Shown here in pieces: positions 8,717-16,746 of a stretch of 64,000 nt of DNA. The notes below the pieces were generated by a model that saw only the letters and a program-made list of their open reading frames with translations, did no database searches and was not told where the DNA came from. The stretch is from the NCBI GenBank assembly GCA_031292255.1, contig JARLHN010000029.1, positions 62,001 through 126,000 of the forward strand. Reading direction: 5' to 3'. The stretch comes from Oryzomonas sp. Lineage in GTDB: Bacteria > Desulfobacterota > Desulfuromonadia > Geobacterales > Pseudopelobacteraceae. Made by a program: the position numbers and the translations under genes. Within the stretch, counting starts at the first letter, position 1. Every line of letters starts with the position of its first letter.

Positions 8717-9810
8717 CGGAGCGGTTGCCCCTCGTCGTGCTTTCCAAGGGAATTTCCATACATAGTGCTGTTGAAAACGGTCAGGCGGTTCTTGCCGGTA
8801 CGCTTGCTGACGTACATGGCCTCGTCGGCGTTGGCCATGACCGTGCGCACATCGCCGCCGTCCTCGGGATAACCTGCCAGACCTGCCGAAAGGGTTGTGG
8901 AGAGCATAACCCCTTCGAAGGCGAACGGCGTCGTCGCCATGTTGGAGACGATACGCTCGACAGCCGCGATCACATCGTGTTTCGTGGTCTCGGTGAACAT
9001 GATGACGAACTCGTCGCCGCCGTAGCGGGCGCAGATATCGGCACCACGGACCGTGGAGACGATCATGGCGGCTACCTGTCGGATCAGTTCGGTTCCGGCC
9101 AGATGACCGTGCCGGTCGTTGACCTTCTTGAGATTATCGGCGTCGATCATGCAGATCGCATAGGGCCGGTTATAGCGTTTCGACAGTTTCTCCTGCGCAT
9201 TGGCCAGAATGAAGAAATTGCGCATGTTGTTGATGCCGGTCACTTCATCGGTCAGGGAGAGCCGTTCCACCTCGCGGCGGGCGCTCTCCGTCTCGCCTGC
9301 CAGCATGGCCCCCAGATGGGCGATCAGCATGAACGGGAACAACTCGAGGGTATGGGTCAGGAAATCATTGAGCCCCTTGAACTCCTCCGAAGCCAGCAGC
9401 ACGTAGGAACTGATGGCCAGGACGGCCATGAAATAGGTGACCCGCCGGCCCTGGGTCAGGGAGGTGGCCATCAGGACCAGGTAGATCAGGGACATGAAGG
9501 GGCTGGTGATGCGGCCGGTGTACCAGCACACCGCCACGATGAAAGCCAGAAAGACCATCAGATCCACAAAGGTCTTGAAGGGGCTGTACTTGCTGGAGAG
9601 AGCGCCATAGCGGGCGTTGATGTTGTAGAAAAACAGCAACACGCAAAAAACGGCCAGGAAGAACAGGCTTGCGTGCTCGTTGGGCATCAGCTTGATGTCG
9701 AGCGTCACCAGGGCGATCAGCAGCCAGGAGATATTGCCCATGATGCGGTCGTACCCCGCATAACGCTGGTGAAAGCTGGGATAGTGCCGAGTTTCTTGAT
9801 TTTCGTCCAT
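8713..9810 (-). CDS. Membrane-bound diguanylate cyclase (GGDEF)
   Basis: Makes cyclic di-GMP from two GTP at the inner membrane. Of 365 residues, roughly the first 200 hold about six hydrophobic helices forming a membrane sensor with no recognised ligand domain. A GGDEF domain follows, with DEVTGINNMRNF, the metal site MIDADNLKKVND and the intact signature YGGDEF. RGAD lies five residues before GGDEF, so the product-inhibition I-site is present. The start at 9810 (MDENQETRHY) is preceded by GGGGA; an in-frame ATG at 9921 would add 37 unlikely residues. Overlaps recD by four bases. Diverges from the WYL regulator across a 238-base region. Confidence 0.92.
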   Translation of the reverse strand: MDENQETRHYPSFHQRYAGYDRIMGNISWLLIALVTLDIKLMPNEHASLFFLAVFCVLLFFYNINARYGALSSKYSPFKTFVDLMVFLAFIVAVCWYTGRITSPFMSLIYLVLMATSLTQGRRVTYFMAVLAISSYVLLASEEFKGLNDFLTHTLELFPFMLIAHLGAMLAGETESARREVERLSLTDEVTGINNMRNFFILANAQEKLSKRYNRPYAICMIDADNLKKVNDRHGHLAGTELIRQVAAMIVSTVRGADICARYGGDEFVIMFTETTKHDVIAAVERIVSNMATTPFAFEGVMLSTTLSAGLAGYPEDGGDVRTVMANADEAMYVSKRTGKNRLTVFNSTMYGNSLGKHDEGQPLR

Positions 9811-9927
9811 AGCAATCCCCGACCGGAATTTCGTCAGCCGGCCATTTGTAAGGTCATCTGGTTTCCATGAAGCCGCCGGGACCGATAAGAGCCTCAGTCT
9901 CCGGTTGATTGGGCCGATCATACACCA

Positions 9928-9942
9928 TGACAGTATGTGTCA
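9928..9942. promoter_or_regulatory. Palindrome TGACA-N5-TGTCA, possible operator
   Basis: A perfect five-base inverted repeat separated by GTATG sits between the divergent diguanylate cyclase and WYL regulator genes, 9 bases upstream of the -35 box of the regulator promoter. The position suits a binding site for the regulator itself, but short palindromes also arise by chance, and there is no second copy to compare. Confidence 0.3.
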
Positions 9943-9950
9943 GAAATTTA

Positions 9951-9978
9951 TTGTCAAAATGGCTCAATCGGCTACAAT
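9951..9978 (+). promoter_or_regulatory. Sigma70-type promoter of the WYL regulator
   Basis: TTGTCA (9951-9956) and TACAAT (9973-9978) are separated by 16 bases, each one mismatch from the consensus hexamers. They lie 70 bases upstream of the ATG at 10049 with no other gene between. Start of transcription would be near 9985. Confidence 0.6.
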
Positions 9979-10048
9979 ATTTTCCCGTCACGTTCCAGTA
10001 TCCGCGTTATCATTGTAATGATAATTCAAAATTCGGCAAGGGGGAAGC

Positions 10049-11071
10049 ATGCAGAAAGGAAAACCGGCCAAAAAGTATTCCCAGGCGGGTCGGCTGCACA
10101 GCATTATCCGGCTGTTTGAAGCCCGGCGGGGCATGACGCTGGACGATCTGGCCGAGGAGTGTGGTGTTGACCGGCGCACCATTCACCGCGACCTGAATGC
10201 CGTCGAGGAGGCCGGCTACACTCTCACCTCCGAGTGGCTGGGGGGTAAAAAGGTCTACAGCTTCCTGACCAAGTCCCGCAACATCCCACCCATTACCTTT
10301 ACTTTGCCACAATTGATGTCGCTCTACCTGCTGCGCTCCCTGGGCGTCTATCTGGCCGGCACCCCATTCCAGGCCGAGACCGAGGAGTTGTTCCGCGCCA
10401 TTACATCAATCCTGCCGGACCGTTACGCCGCCCACCTGGAACGGATCGCGCGGGTATCCCTGCCGATCCTTCACGGTGCCCGGGATTACTCCGCAGCGGC
10501 CGGCTATTTTGAGGGGCTGCAGCGCGCCCTGCTGCACCAGTACCGGGTGCGCCTGAGCTATGCCAAAAAAGGGAGGGACGAACATGAAGAATATGAAATC
10601 GATCCCTATACCCTGGTCTTCCACAAGGGAGGCATCTACCTGTTGGGTTATGCCCACAACCGCGAGGCCATGCGCCTGTTTGCCCTGGAACGGGTCCGCG
10701 GGATCGAGGTGACCCGGCAGCGCTTCGAGATTCCAGCAGGTTATCAGCCGGAGGACCATTTCACAAGTGCCTTCGGCTTGGTCAGCGACACCCCCATGAA
10801 GGTGCGGGTCCGTTTTTCGCCGGACGTCGCCCATGCCGTGAAAGAGCGCGTCTGGATGCCGGGCCAGAAGATCAGGACCGACCGGGAAGGACGGGCAACG
10901 GTAGAGTTTGAGGCCGCCGGGGAGATGGAACTGGTCTCCTGGGTACTTTCCTACGGCATGCATGCCGAGGTGCTTGACCCGCCCGAGTTGCGGCGGGAGG
11001 TGAAGCGCCATGTACGCGAGATGCGCCAGTACTACCGCAGCAAGGAAAAGAAGGGGGAAAAGGCCGGGTAA
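10049..11071 (+). CDS. Helix-turn-helix regulator with WYL domain (YafY/PafB-type)
   Basis: Transcription factor of 340 residues. An N-terminal DeoR-like HTH (residues about 13-60, RLHSIIRLFEARRGMTLDDL then CGVDRRTIHRDLNAVEEAG) precedes a middle linker and a WYL domain at about 165-235 (VRLSYAKKGRDE...YEIDPYTLVFHKGGIYLLGYA). A C-terminal WCX-type extension follows. WYL domains sense nucleic-acid or nucleotide ligands, and several family members control DNA-damage or phage-defence genes; the target here is unknown. Shine-Dalgarno AAGGGGG lies before the ATG. Divergent from the diguanylate cyclase-recD pair, which is a candidate target. Confidence 0.88.
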   Translation: MQKGKPAKKYSQAGRLHSIIRLFEARRGMTLDDLAEECGVDRRTIHRDLNAVEEAGYTLTSEWLGGKKVYSFLTKSRNIPPITFTLPQLMSLYLLRSLGVYLAGTPFQAETEELFRAITSILPDRYAAHLERIARVSLPILHGARDYSAAAGYFEGLQRALLHQYRVRLSYAKKGRDEHEEYEIDPYTLVFHKGGIYLLGYAHNREAMRLFALERVRGIEVTRQRFEIPAGYQPEDHFTSAFGLVSDTPMKVRVRFSPDVAHAVKERVWMPGQKIRTDREGRATVEFEAAGEMELVSWVLSYGMHAEVLDPPELRREVKRHVREMRQYYRSKEKKGEKAG

Positions 11072-11077
11072 TTCCGG

Positions 11078-11187
11078 TTTCAAATCAAAGGTGACAACAA
11101 GGCGGCGGGGATCGAGGCGACGAAGGCGTACAGGTAGCACGTTGAGGAGCCGAAAAGAGCCAACAAAGATGCCGCTTTGATTTGGAA
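11078..11187. repeat. About 108-bp dispersed fold-back repeat, copy 1
   Basis: The ends CAAATCAAAG (11081-11090) and CTTTGATTTG (11175-11184) are perfect inverted repeats. The interior, beginning ACAACAAGGCGGCGGGGA, is clearly related to the element at 47347-47449: both share ACAAGGCGGC, GCGACG-AGGC, GAGGAGC and GAGCCAAC in the same order and spacing. It starts directly after the WYL regulator gene. Confidence 0.7.
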
Positions 11188-11270
11188 TGGGAATAACGGT
11201 CTGTTTGACTTTGCCTGTTGCGTGAATTATAACCAGACACCATTTCATTCAGGAACACGGGCCGGAACCG

Positions 11271-12416
11271 ATGACAGACGATACACAGCTTAAAGACATA
11301 TTGGTCAAACGCATAAAAACGGCAGGCAGGATCACCTTTGCCGCCTTCATGGAGTCCTGCCTGTACGAACCGGGGCTTGGATACTACACCTCGCCGGGAC
11401 GCAAGGTGGGAGCGGAGGGGGATTTCTACACCAGCATCTCGGTGCATGCCGCCTTCGGCCGGGTCATAGCCCGGGAGGTTGCACAGATGTGGCGCTGCCT
11501 GGGCTCACCCGACCTGTTCACGCTGGTTGAGTGCGGAGCCGGCAACGGCCGCCTGGCGTGCGACATCATGGATTACCTGGCCGACCGGGAGCCGGAGATG
11601 TACGCTGGGCTGGACCTGGTGCTGGTGGAACGGGAGCCCTCCCTCCAGGCCGCCCAGGCCGAACTTTTGGACAGCCATCGGGAGCGGCTGCGCTGGCTCG
11701 CACCGGAGGCGTTCGGGACGGAAGGCTTCAGCTTCAGCGGTTGCCTCTACTCCAACGAGTTGATCGATGCCCTGCCGGTACACCGGGTCATGATGACGCC
11801 GGAGGGTTTGCGGGAGATTTACGTCACGCTCGGGGACGGCGGGTTCGCCGAAGAAGCGGGCGAGCTGTCATCGCCGGCCATTGCCGGCCAGCTGGAACGG
11901 ATCGGCGTAACGCTTCTGCCCGGCCAGCAGGCGGAGGTCAACCTGGCCGCTCCGGCGTGGTTGGCTGCAGCCGCACGGTCATTGCAGAGCGGTTTCGTCA
12001 TGACCATCGACTACGGCTACCCGGCGGTGGAACTCTATGCGCCGCAGCGCAAGCAGGGGACGCTTCTGTGCTATTATCGCCACCAGGTGGAGGACGACCC
12101 CTATATCCGCCTGGGGAGGCAGGACATAACCTCCCACGTGGACTTCACCACCCTGATGCGCCGGGGCGAGGAGTTGGGATTGCAGCCGGTCTGGTTCGGG
12201 GAACAGTGCCGTTTCCTCCTATCGGCCGGCATCGTGGAGGAGATCGAGGAGTCCGAGCGCTCGGCGGCATCCGAGGAACAGAAACTCAAGCTGCGCCTGG
12301 TCCTGAAGAAACTGATCATGCCTGACGGGGGCATGGGAGACACCTTCCGGGTCCTGATCCAGTCCAAAGGGGTCGAGAGCCCCCGCCTGCTCTGCCAACG
12401 CCGGATAGGAGGCTGA
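11271..12416 (+). CDS. SAM-dependent methyltransferase, MidA/DUF185 family
   Basis: The 381 residues belong to the family of mitochondrial NDUFAF7/MidA, which dimethylates an arginine of complex I subunit NDUFS2; the bacterial substrate is not established. Seen are the N-terminal ITFAAFMESCLYEPGLGYY, GAEGDFYTSISVHAAFG, the SAM-binding loop ECGAGNGRLACDIM and the downstream SNELIDALPVHRV motif typical of the family. GGAACCG precedes the ATG. Its stop directly abuts the ATG of the next gene, a HAD phosphatase, so the two form an operon. The family name is firm; substrate is inference. Confidence 0.88.
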   Translation: MTDDTQLKDILVKRIKTAGRITFAAFMESCLYEPGLGYYTSPGRKVGAEGDFYTSISVHAAFGRVIAREVAQMWRCLGSPDLFTLVECGAGNGRLACDIMDYLADREPEMYAGLDLVLVEREPSLQAAQAELLDSHRERLRWLAPEAFGTEGFSFSGCLYSNELIDALPVHRVMMTPEGLREIYVTLGDGGFAEEAGELSSPAIAGQLERIGVTLLPGQQAEVNLAAPAWLAAAARSLQSGFVMTIDYGYPAVELYAPQRKQGTLLCYYRHQVEDDPYIRLGRQDITSHVDFTTLMRRGEELGLQPVWFGEQCRFLLSAGIVEEIEESERSAASEEQKLKLRLVLKKLIMPDGGMGDTFRVLIQSKGVESPRLLCQRRIGG

Positions 12417-13052
12417 ATGCCGGGACTCGCCCATTCCTCCATCCGCGGCATCGTCTTCGACCTGGACGGCACCCTGTACGTGTCGAAGCCGTTTGCGGCA
12501 ACGATTCAGGAAGCGGCTGTCGGCTATATCGCACCCCTCAAGGGGATCAGCGGCGATGAGGCGCGCTTGCTGATAGCGGCTGCCCGAACGCGGCTTTCCG
12601 AGATGAATGGAGTTACCCCCACCCTCTCGGCGGTCTGCATTGAATTGGGCGGAAGCATCCGGGACCTGCATGCTGCCTTAGAGGCCCAATTGCGACCCGA
12701 ATCGTACCTGGTGCGGGATGAACGGGTCATTGCCCTGTTGGACCGGTTGTCGCAACGCTTCGAACTCTGTGTCTACACCAACAACAACCGCGCCCTGACG
12801 ACCCGCATCATCGCTTATCTGGGCCTGGACGGCTTTTTCCGGCACATCTTCGCCATTGACGACAGGTGGCTCGCCAAACCGGACGAAGAGATGATGGAAC
12901 AGGTGTTGGACCGGCTGGGCCTGGCGCCGGCCGAAGCGCTTTTCGTCGGGGACCGGTACGACGTGGACCTGCGGTTGCCCGAGCAGCGCGGCTGCCCGGT
13001 CTATCTCAGCCAGAACGTCGAACAACTGCTGAGGCTGGAGGAGTTGCTGTAA
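12417..13052 (+). CDS. HAD superfamily hydrolase
   Basis: Haloacid dehalogenase-type phosphatase of 211 residues. Motif I is FDLDGTLY with nucleophile D15 and acid D17; motif II is CVYTNNNRAL; the motif III lysine is in RWLAKPDEEMM; motif IV is FVGDRYDVDL. A helical cap lies between motifs I and II (about 22-105), as in subfamily I. An AGGAGG Shine-Dalgarno within the end of the MidA-type gene and the zero-base spacing show co-expression. Substrate unknown; members act on small phosphorylated metabolites. Confidence 0.85.
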   Translation: MPGLAHSSIRGIVFDLDGTLYVSKPFAATIQEAAVGYIAPLKGISGDEARLLIAAARTRLSEMNGVTPTLSAVCIELGGSIRDLHAALEAQLRPESYLVRDERVIALLDRLSQRFELCVYTNNNRALTTRIIAYLGLDGFFRHIFAIDDRWLAKPDEEMMEQVLDRLGLAPAEALFVGDRYDVDLRLPEQRGCPVYLSQNVEQLLRLEELL

Positions 13053-13095
13053 CCTAATAAAAACATTTGCCGTTTTCAACAAAGGAGCGTGACCC

Positions 13096-13551
13096 ATGAC
13101 CCAAAGCAAGGAGATGCTCGACGCCGTCATGCGCGCCATCGAGCTTGAAAAAGAGACCTTTGATCTGTACAACAAGGCCGAACACAAGACCTTCAATCCG
13201 GCCGGAAAACGGATTTTCAAGTGGCTGGCCAAGACCGAGGAAGGGCACTACCTGAAATTGACCGAGTTGTACAATTCGCTGCACGAGAGCGGTCACTGGG
13301 TGTTTTACGGCGGCTCCGGCTTCGAGCTGGAAGAGGCCGGCAGCGGCGAACAGCCGACAGGCTTTGATACCGACGACGTTGCAGCCTTGAAGATCGCCCA
13401 GAATATCGAGAAGCGCGGCATGGCATGCTATGAGGATTTGATTACCAAAACCAGCGACCCGGACGGCAAGGCGATGCTGGAAACCCTCAGAAACGAGGAG
13501 ATCGAACACCTGCGGGTGATCACCGAAAAACTGGAGGAGTTGAAAGGATAA
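13096..13551 (+). CDS. Rubrerythrin/ferritin-like diiron protein
   Basis: The 151 residues form a four-helix ferritin-like bundle. Candidate iron ligands are E16 or E20 on helix 1, ExxH at E48-H51, a Glu pair near E105, and ExxH at E135-H138 (NEEIEHLRV). There is no rubredoxin-type Cys4 centre, so it resembles the erythrin-like single-domain proteins of anaerobes rather than full rubrerythrin. These are linked to peroxide or oxygen defence; the substrate here is not known. GGAGCG lies 9 bases before the ATG. Starts 44 bases after the HAD gene, possibly in the same transcript. Confidence 0.75.
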   Translation: MTQSKEMLDAVMRAIELEKETFDLYNKAEHKTFNPAGKRIFKWLAKTEEGHYLKLTELYNSLHESGHWVFYGGSGFELEEAGSGEQPTGFDTDDVAALKIAQNIEKRGMACYEDLITKTSDPDGKAMLETLRNEEIEHLRVITEKLEELKG

Positions 13552-13571
13552 ACTTCAAAACGGCACTTCTG

Positions 13572-13702
13572 CCACAAAGACGCAGAGAACATCACAGAGT
13601 TTTTTCACATATTCTCAAATCCTTAAATGGTAAAGAGAAATTAAATCCGAATATTGTATAATTCATTGAAATGCTTGTCTCAGTGTCTCTGTGGCTCTGT
13701 GG
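13572..13702. repeat. Fold-back element with CCACAAAGACGCAGAG-type arms
   Basis: CCACAAAGACGCAGAG (13572-13587) pairs with CTCTGTGGCTCTGTGG (13687-13702) with a few mismatches; the interior is AT-rich. It fills much of the 360-base gap between the ferritin-like gene and the NmrA gene, in which no gene is seen. Similar arms occur at 33748-33877 and, more diverged, at 45223-45306. Confidence 0.6.
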
Positions 13703-13911
13703 AAAATATTTTTTCCAAGATAAATCGGAACGTAAACGGGGTCCCGCGAGGGGTCCTGTTTTTTTATCGTCGCATCGCGGGGTTCCTGGTGTATTTTCTC
13801 GGCCCCCATGTCCCCGTTTCTTTGTATAATGAAATCAAAGAAAGACGGCGGCATGAAGCCGCCGGGCGCCGAAGGCGGATAGATGGCCCATGGCGCGGAA
13901 AGGGGAAGTGT

Positions 13912-14817
13912 ATGTACGTTATAACCGGAGCAACGGGTAATATAGGAAGCAAGGCGGCCAATATCCTGCTGGAAAAGGGTGAAAAGGTGCGGGTAATCGG
14001 CAGGAGCGCCGATAGGTTGCGGCAGTTCGTGAACAAGGGGGCAGAGGCGGCGGTGGGGAGCCTGAAGGACAGCGCCTTCGTCACCCGGGCCTTTAAGGGT
14101 GCCGACGCGGTATTCGCCATGATCCCGCCGGATCACACGGCCACGGATTTCCGGGCCTACCAGAACGAGGTGGGGACGAGCCTTGCCGCCGCCATCACCA
14201 AGGCCGGCGTCCGGCACGTGGTGAACCTGAGCAGCCAGGGGGCCGACCGTCCGGCGGGAACCGGCCCGATCCTGGGGCTCCACGACCAGGAACAGCGGCT
14301 TGACCGGCTTCAGGGGGTCAATGTCGTCCATGTCCGACCCACCTATTTCATGGAGAACCTCCTGGCGAACATCCCGCTCATCAACCGGCAGGGCATCGCC
14401 GGTTCGGCGATACGGGGAGACGTGAAATTCGCCATGATCGCCACGCGTGACATCGCCGCCAATGTAGCCGTGCAGCTCGTGAACAAGGGCTTCAAAGGGA
14501 CCTCGGCTTGGGATCTGCTCGGCGAGCGCGACCTCTCCCTCAACGAGGCGATTGCCGTCATCGGCCGGGAGATCGGCAAGCCCGATCTGAAATACATGCA
14601 GTTCAGCTACGAGGATGCGGCCAAGAGCATGCAGGAGATGGGCCTCAGCCCCGATATGAGCAGGCTTATCAACGAGATGTGCAAGGCCGTTAACGGGGGG
14701 CTCCTTGGCACCGGCCGTCAACGGACACCGGAAAACACGACCCCCACCTCCATCGAGGAATTTGCGCTGGTCTTTGCCGAGATCTTCGCGGCCTCGACGT
14801 GGCGGCAAGCGGCCTGA
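13912..14817 (+). CDS. NmrA-like NAD(P)-binding oxidoreductase
   Basis: Atypical SDR of 301 residues related to NmrA and azoreductase-type quinone reductases. The Rossmann motif GATGNIG is at 6-12 directly after the start, followed by VRVIGRSADRL, and a middle VRPTYFMENLL that is typical of this group. The start at 13912 is chosen because the fold begins there and AAGGGGAAG lies just upstream; the frame remains open further upstream but over repeat-like DNA. Reaction unknown, possibly a quinone or NADPH sensor/reductase. Ends 27 bases before a strong terminator. Confidence 0.82.
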   Translation: MYVITGATGNIGSKAANILLEKGEKVRVIGRSADRLRQFVNKGAEAAVGSLKDSAFVTRAFKGADAVFAMIPPDHTATDFRAYQNEVGTSLAAAITKAGVRHVVNLSSQGADRPAGTGPILGLHDQEQRLDRLQGVNVVHVRPTYFMENLLANIPLINRQGIAGSAIRGDVKFAMIATRDIAANVAVQLVNKGFKGTSAWDLLGERDLSLNEAIAVIGREIGKPDLKYMQFSYEDAAKSMQEMGLSPDMSRLINEMCKAVNGGLLGTGRQRTPENTTPTSIEEFALVFAEIFAASTWRQAA

Positions 14818-14844
14818 AAAGCGCTGTTTGCCGTTCTCGACAGG

Positions 14845-14872
14845 AAAGCCCGCCAAAAGCGGGCTTTTTTTT
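14845..14872 (+). terminator. Rho-independent terminator after the NmrA gene
   Basis: The stem AAAGCCCGC / GCGGGCTTT with a five-base loop is followed by eight T in total on the plus strand, 27 bases after the stop codon. Confidence 0.9.
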
Positions 14873-15050
14873 CGGGTCTATAACCGAAAGAAAGGTTGGG
14901 GCCAATTCTCCCCTTTGTTAAAAGGGGAAGACGAACAGCACCTTTTTTCGGCTATAGTTCCGTTTTTTTCGTGATTGCAGTCTCCTTGCGTCGTGAACAC
15001 CCGGAGCCCGCGCGATCAAGCCTGCCGGAGCCGCCCCAAACGTCGTTCCT

Positions 15051-16007
15051 TCAAACGACGCTCTTCCGCAGATAGTCGATCAAGGCCGCCATATCCTTCG
15101 GCAGTTCTGTGGTGAACTCCAGGTATTCACCCGTAGCGGGGTGGATGAAGCCCAGGGTGCGGGCATGCAGTGCCTGCCGCCCCAGCGCCGTGATCAACTT
15201 GCGAAGCTGCGTATCGGTAAGGTTGTTGAAGCGCCCGCCGTCGGGATACAGAGGGTCTCCGAGGAGCGGATGGCCGGCCTCGGAGAGGTGCACCCTGATC
15301 TGATGGGTGCGTCCGGTCTCCAAGCGCAACTCCACCAGGGATACCCGGCCGTAGCGTTCCTTCACCCGCCAGCGTGTCACCGCATGCTTGCCGCTTTTGG
15401 CCTTGCCCGACAGGCGTACCCGTTCGGTGGGATGGCGGCCGATGATCCCTTCGATCTTGCCCCCGTCCTCCTTTGGACTCCCGTAAACCAGGGCTTGGTA
15501 GACACGTTTGACGGAATGCACGCTGAACTGGCTTGACAGCGACTGGTGGGCACGATCGCTTTTGGCCGCCACCAGCACGCCCGAGGTATCCTTATCCAGG
15601 CGGTGGACGATGCCGGGGCGCAGTTCGCCGCCGATGCCCGACAGGTCGCTACAGTGGGCCAGGAGCGCATTCACCAGGGTTCCCGTACTGTTGCCCGCCC
15701 CCGGATGCACCACCATGCCGGCAGGTTTGTCGATGACGATCAGGTCGCTGTCCTCATACAGCACCTCCAGCGGAATCGCTTCGGGCTGAGGCTCGGCCGG
15801 CAGGGGCGGCGGTATCTCCACCCGAATGCGCTCCCCCCCCTTGAGTTTCAGGGACGCACGGGCAGTCTTGCCGTCAACCAGCACATTGCCTGCTTCGATC
15901 AAGCGCTGGATCGTGGCGCGGGTCTCTCCCGCCAGTTCCCGGCAGATGAACAGGTCAAGCCGCGTCGGCTCCGCCTCCGGCAAAAAATCGAGAATCGTCA
16001 GGTTCAT
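15051..16007 (-). CDS. rluD: 23S rRNA pseudouridine synthase, RluD family
   Basis: The 318 residues hold an S4 RNA-binding domain (about 15-75, RLDLFICRELAGETRATIQR and NVLVDGKTARASLKLKGGE) and a RluA-type catalytic domain. The catalytic Asp lies in IVHRLDKDTSGVLV; ETGRTHQIRVHL and HARTLGFIHPATGE are further family motifs. RluD makes pseudouridines in helix 69 of 23S rRNA; the exact sites cannot be read from sequence, and RluC-type specificity is possible. Separated from the upstream small gene by a terminator and a dispersed repeat, so it probably has its own promoter. Confidence 0.92.
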   Translation of the reverse strand: MNLTILDFLPEAEPTRLDLFICRELAGETRATIQRLIEAGNVLVDGKTARASLKLKGGERIRVEIPPPLPAEPQPEAIPLEVLYEDSDLIVIDKPAGMVVHPGAGNSTGTLVNALLAHCSDLSGIGGELRPGIVHRLDKDTSGVLVAAKSDRAHQSLSSQFSVHSVKRVYQALVYGSPKEDGGKIEGIIGRHPTERVRLSGKAKSGKHAVTRWRVKERYGRVSLVELRLETGRTHQIRVHLSEAGHPLLGDPLYPDGGRFNNLTDTQLRKLITALGRQALHARTLGFIHPATGEYLEFTTELPKDMAALIDYLRKSVV

Positions 16008-16031
16008 AGGCGTTCAAACTCCGTTATTATC

Positions 16032-16137
16032 CAGCAATGTCCGGTCAGAAAATTGCATTGACTGAAACATGCTCTAAAGTCCCCCTCCCCTTGCGGGAGG
16101 GGGAGCTAACTGCAAATACCAAACCGGACAACACTGG
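16032..16137. repeat. 106-bp dispersed repeat, copy 1
   Basis: Starts CAGCAATGTCCGGT and ends ACCGGACAACACTGG, so its ends contain TGTCCGGT / ACCGGACA inverted repeats. The centre holds a stem CCTCCC / GGGAGG. It is nearly identical, in the same orientation, to 27018-27124. Both copies lie just upstream of a minus-strand start codon: this one 24 bases from rluD. Confidence 0.85.
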
Positions 16138-16145
16138 TTATTATC

Positions 16146-16186
16146 AAAAAAAACAGAGGCGCACCCCCTGTGCAGGAGTGCGCCTC
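16146..16186 (-). terminator. Rho-independent terminator of the small gene at 16216
   Basis: On the minus strand the stem GAGGCGCAC / GTGCGCCTC (16156-16164, 16178-16186) is followed by TG and eight T (16153-16146). It lies 30 bases after the stop of the 87-residue gene and is strong evidence that this gene is a real transcription unit. Confidence 0.9.
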
Positions 16187-16215
16187 CGGAAAAGAACCGC
16201 TCCCGTGGCGGAAAC

Positions 16216-16479
16216 CTACCAGATATCCGACTCGATCTTGCCGGCCCGCTTGATGAGCACGTCCACGACGGCAATGTCGAAGATGGCCTCGGGCTTGAGC
16301 TCGGGCGCCACCCGGGAAAAGAAGTGCTGACGCCCCTCTTCCAGCTCTTCCTGAAGCACATCGAAGATATTGTCGTTCTTGATGCCGCTCTCCACCTTTT
16401 CGGTGTTGTACAAGGCCACATCGGAGATAATGGCCCGGGCCAGCCGTTTTGCCTGATCGGGATTGTCAATCATGTTCAT
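16216..16479 (-). CDS. Small conserved-looking protein of unknown function
   Basis: A soluble protein of 87 residues, MNMIDNPDQAKRLARAIISD onward, rich in charged helices, ending in KRAGKIESDIW. I do not recognise the family. The codon use is like that of the neighbours and a strong terminator follows, so it is likely expressed. AGAG before the ATG is only a weak Shine-Dalgarno. The segment PDQAKRLARAIISDVALYN resembles a short helix found at the C-termini of some Geobacter zinc-ribbon or PilZ-type proteins, but this is from memory and not reliable. Confidence 0.6.
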   Translation of the reverse strand: MNMIDNPDQAKRLARAIISDVALYNTEKVESGIKNDNIFDVLQEELEEGRQHFFSRVAPELKPEAIFDIAVVDVLIKRAGKIESDIW

Positions 16480-16746
16480 AAGCGCTCTTTCACCGTCCGT
16501 TGAAATTTACCTGCGCATACTTGCACAAAATCAAACAAAACTCCAGGAACAAGGTGTGCAGATTCCGACGATTACACGAGGCGAGGCAGTGTCCCGTGCG
16601 GTTAGTTCAAACTCGTAATTCCGGCTCTTTTGGCCGCTGCCGTCGTTGCGGCTCCTCGATGTGGACTCTGCCATACCTACGTCGCCGCGCCTCGGCATCA
16701 GCGAAAATAGCACAGGAATTGCTTCCCACGACTTACCGCACGGACT

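Noticed and set aside
13654-13911. N-terminal extension of the NmrA protein (86 codons)
   Set aside because: It covers a fold-back repeat, and the Rossmann fold and Shine-Dalgarno point to 13912.
14905-14932. TCCCCTTTGTTAAAAGGGGA as a second terminator
   Set aside because: The stem is short and lacks a T-run; the terminator at 14845 already ends the NmrA transcript.
16500-16740. Short open frames in the gap upstream of the DegP-like gene's 3' end
   Set aside because: No Shine-Dalgarno or family similarity; the GC-rich stretch looks like another degenerate intergenic repeat but shares too little with the other copies to be assigned.
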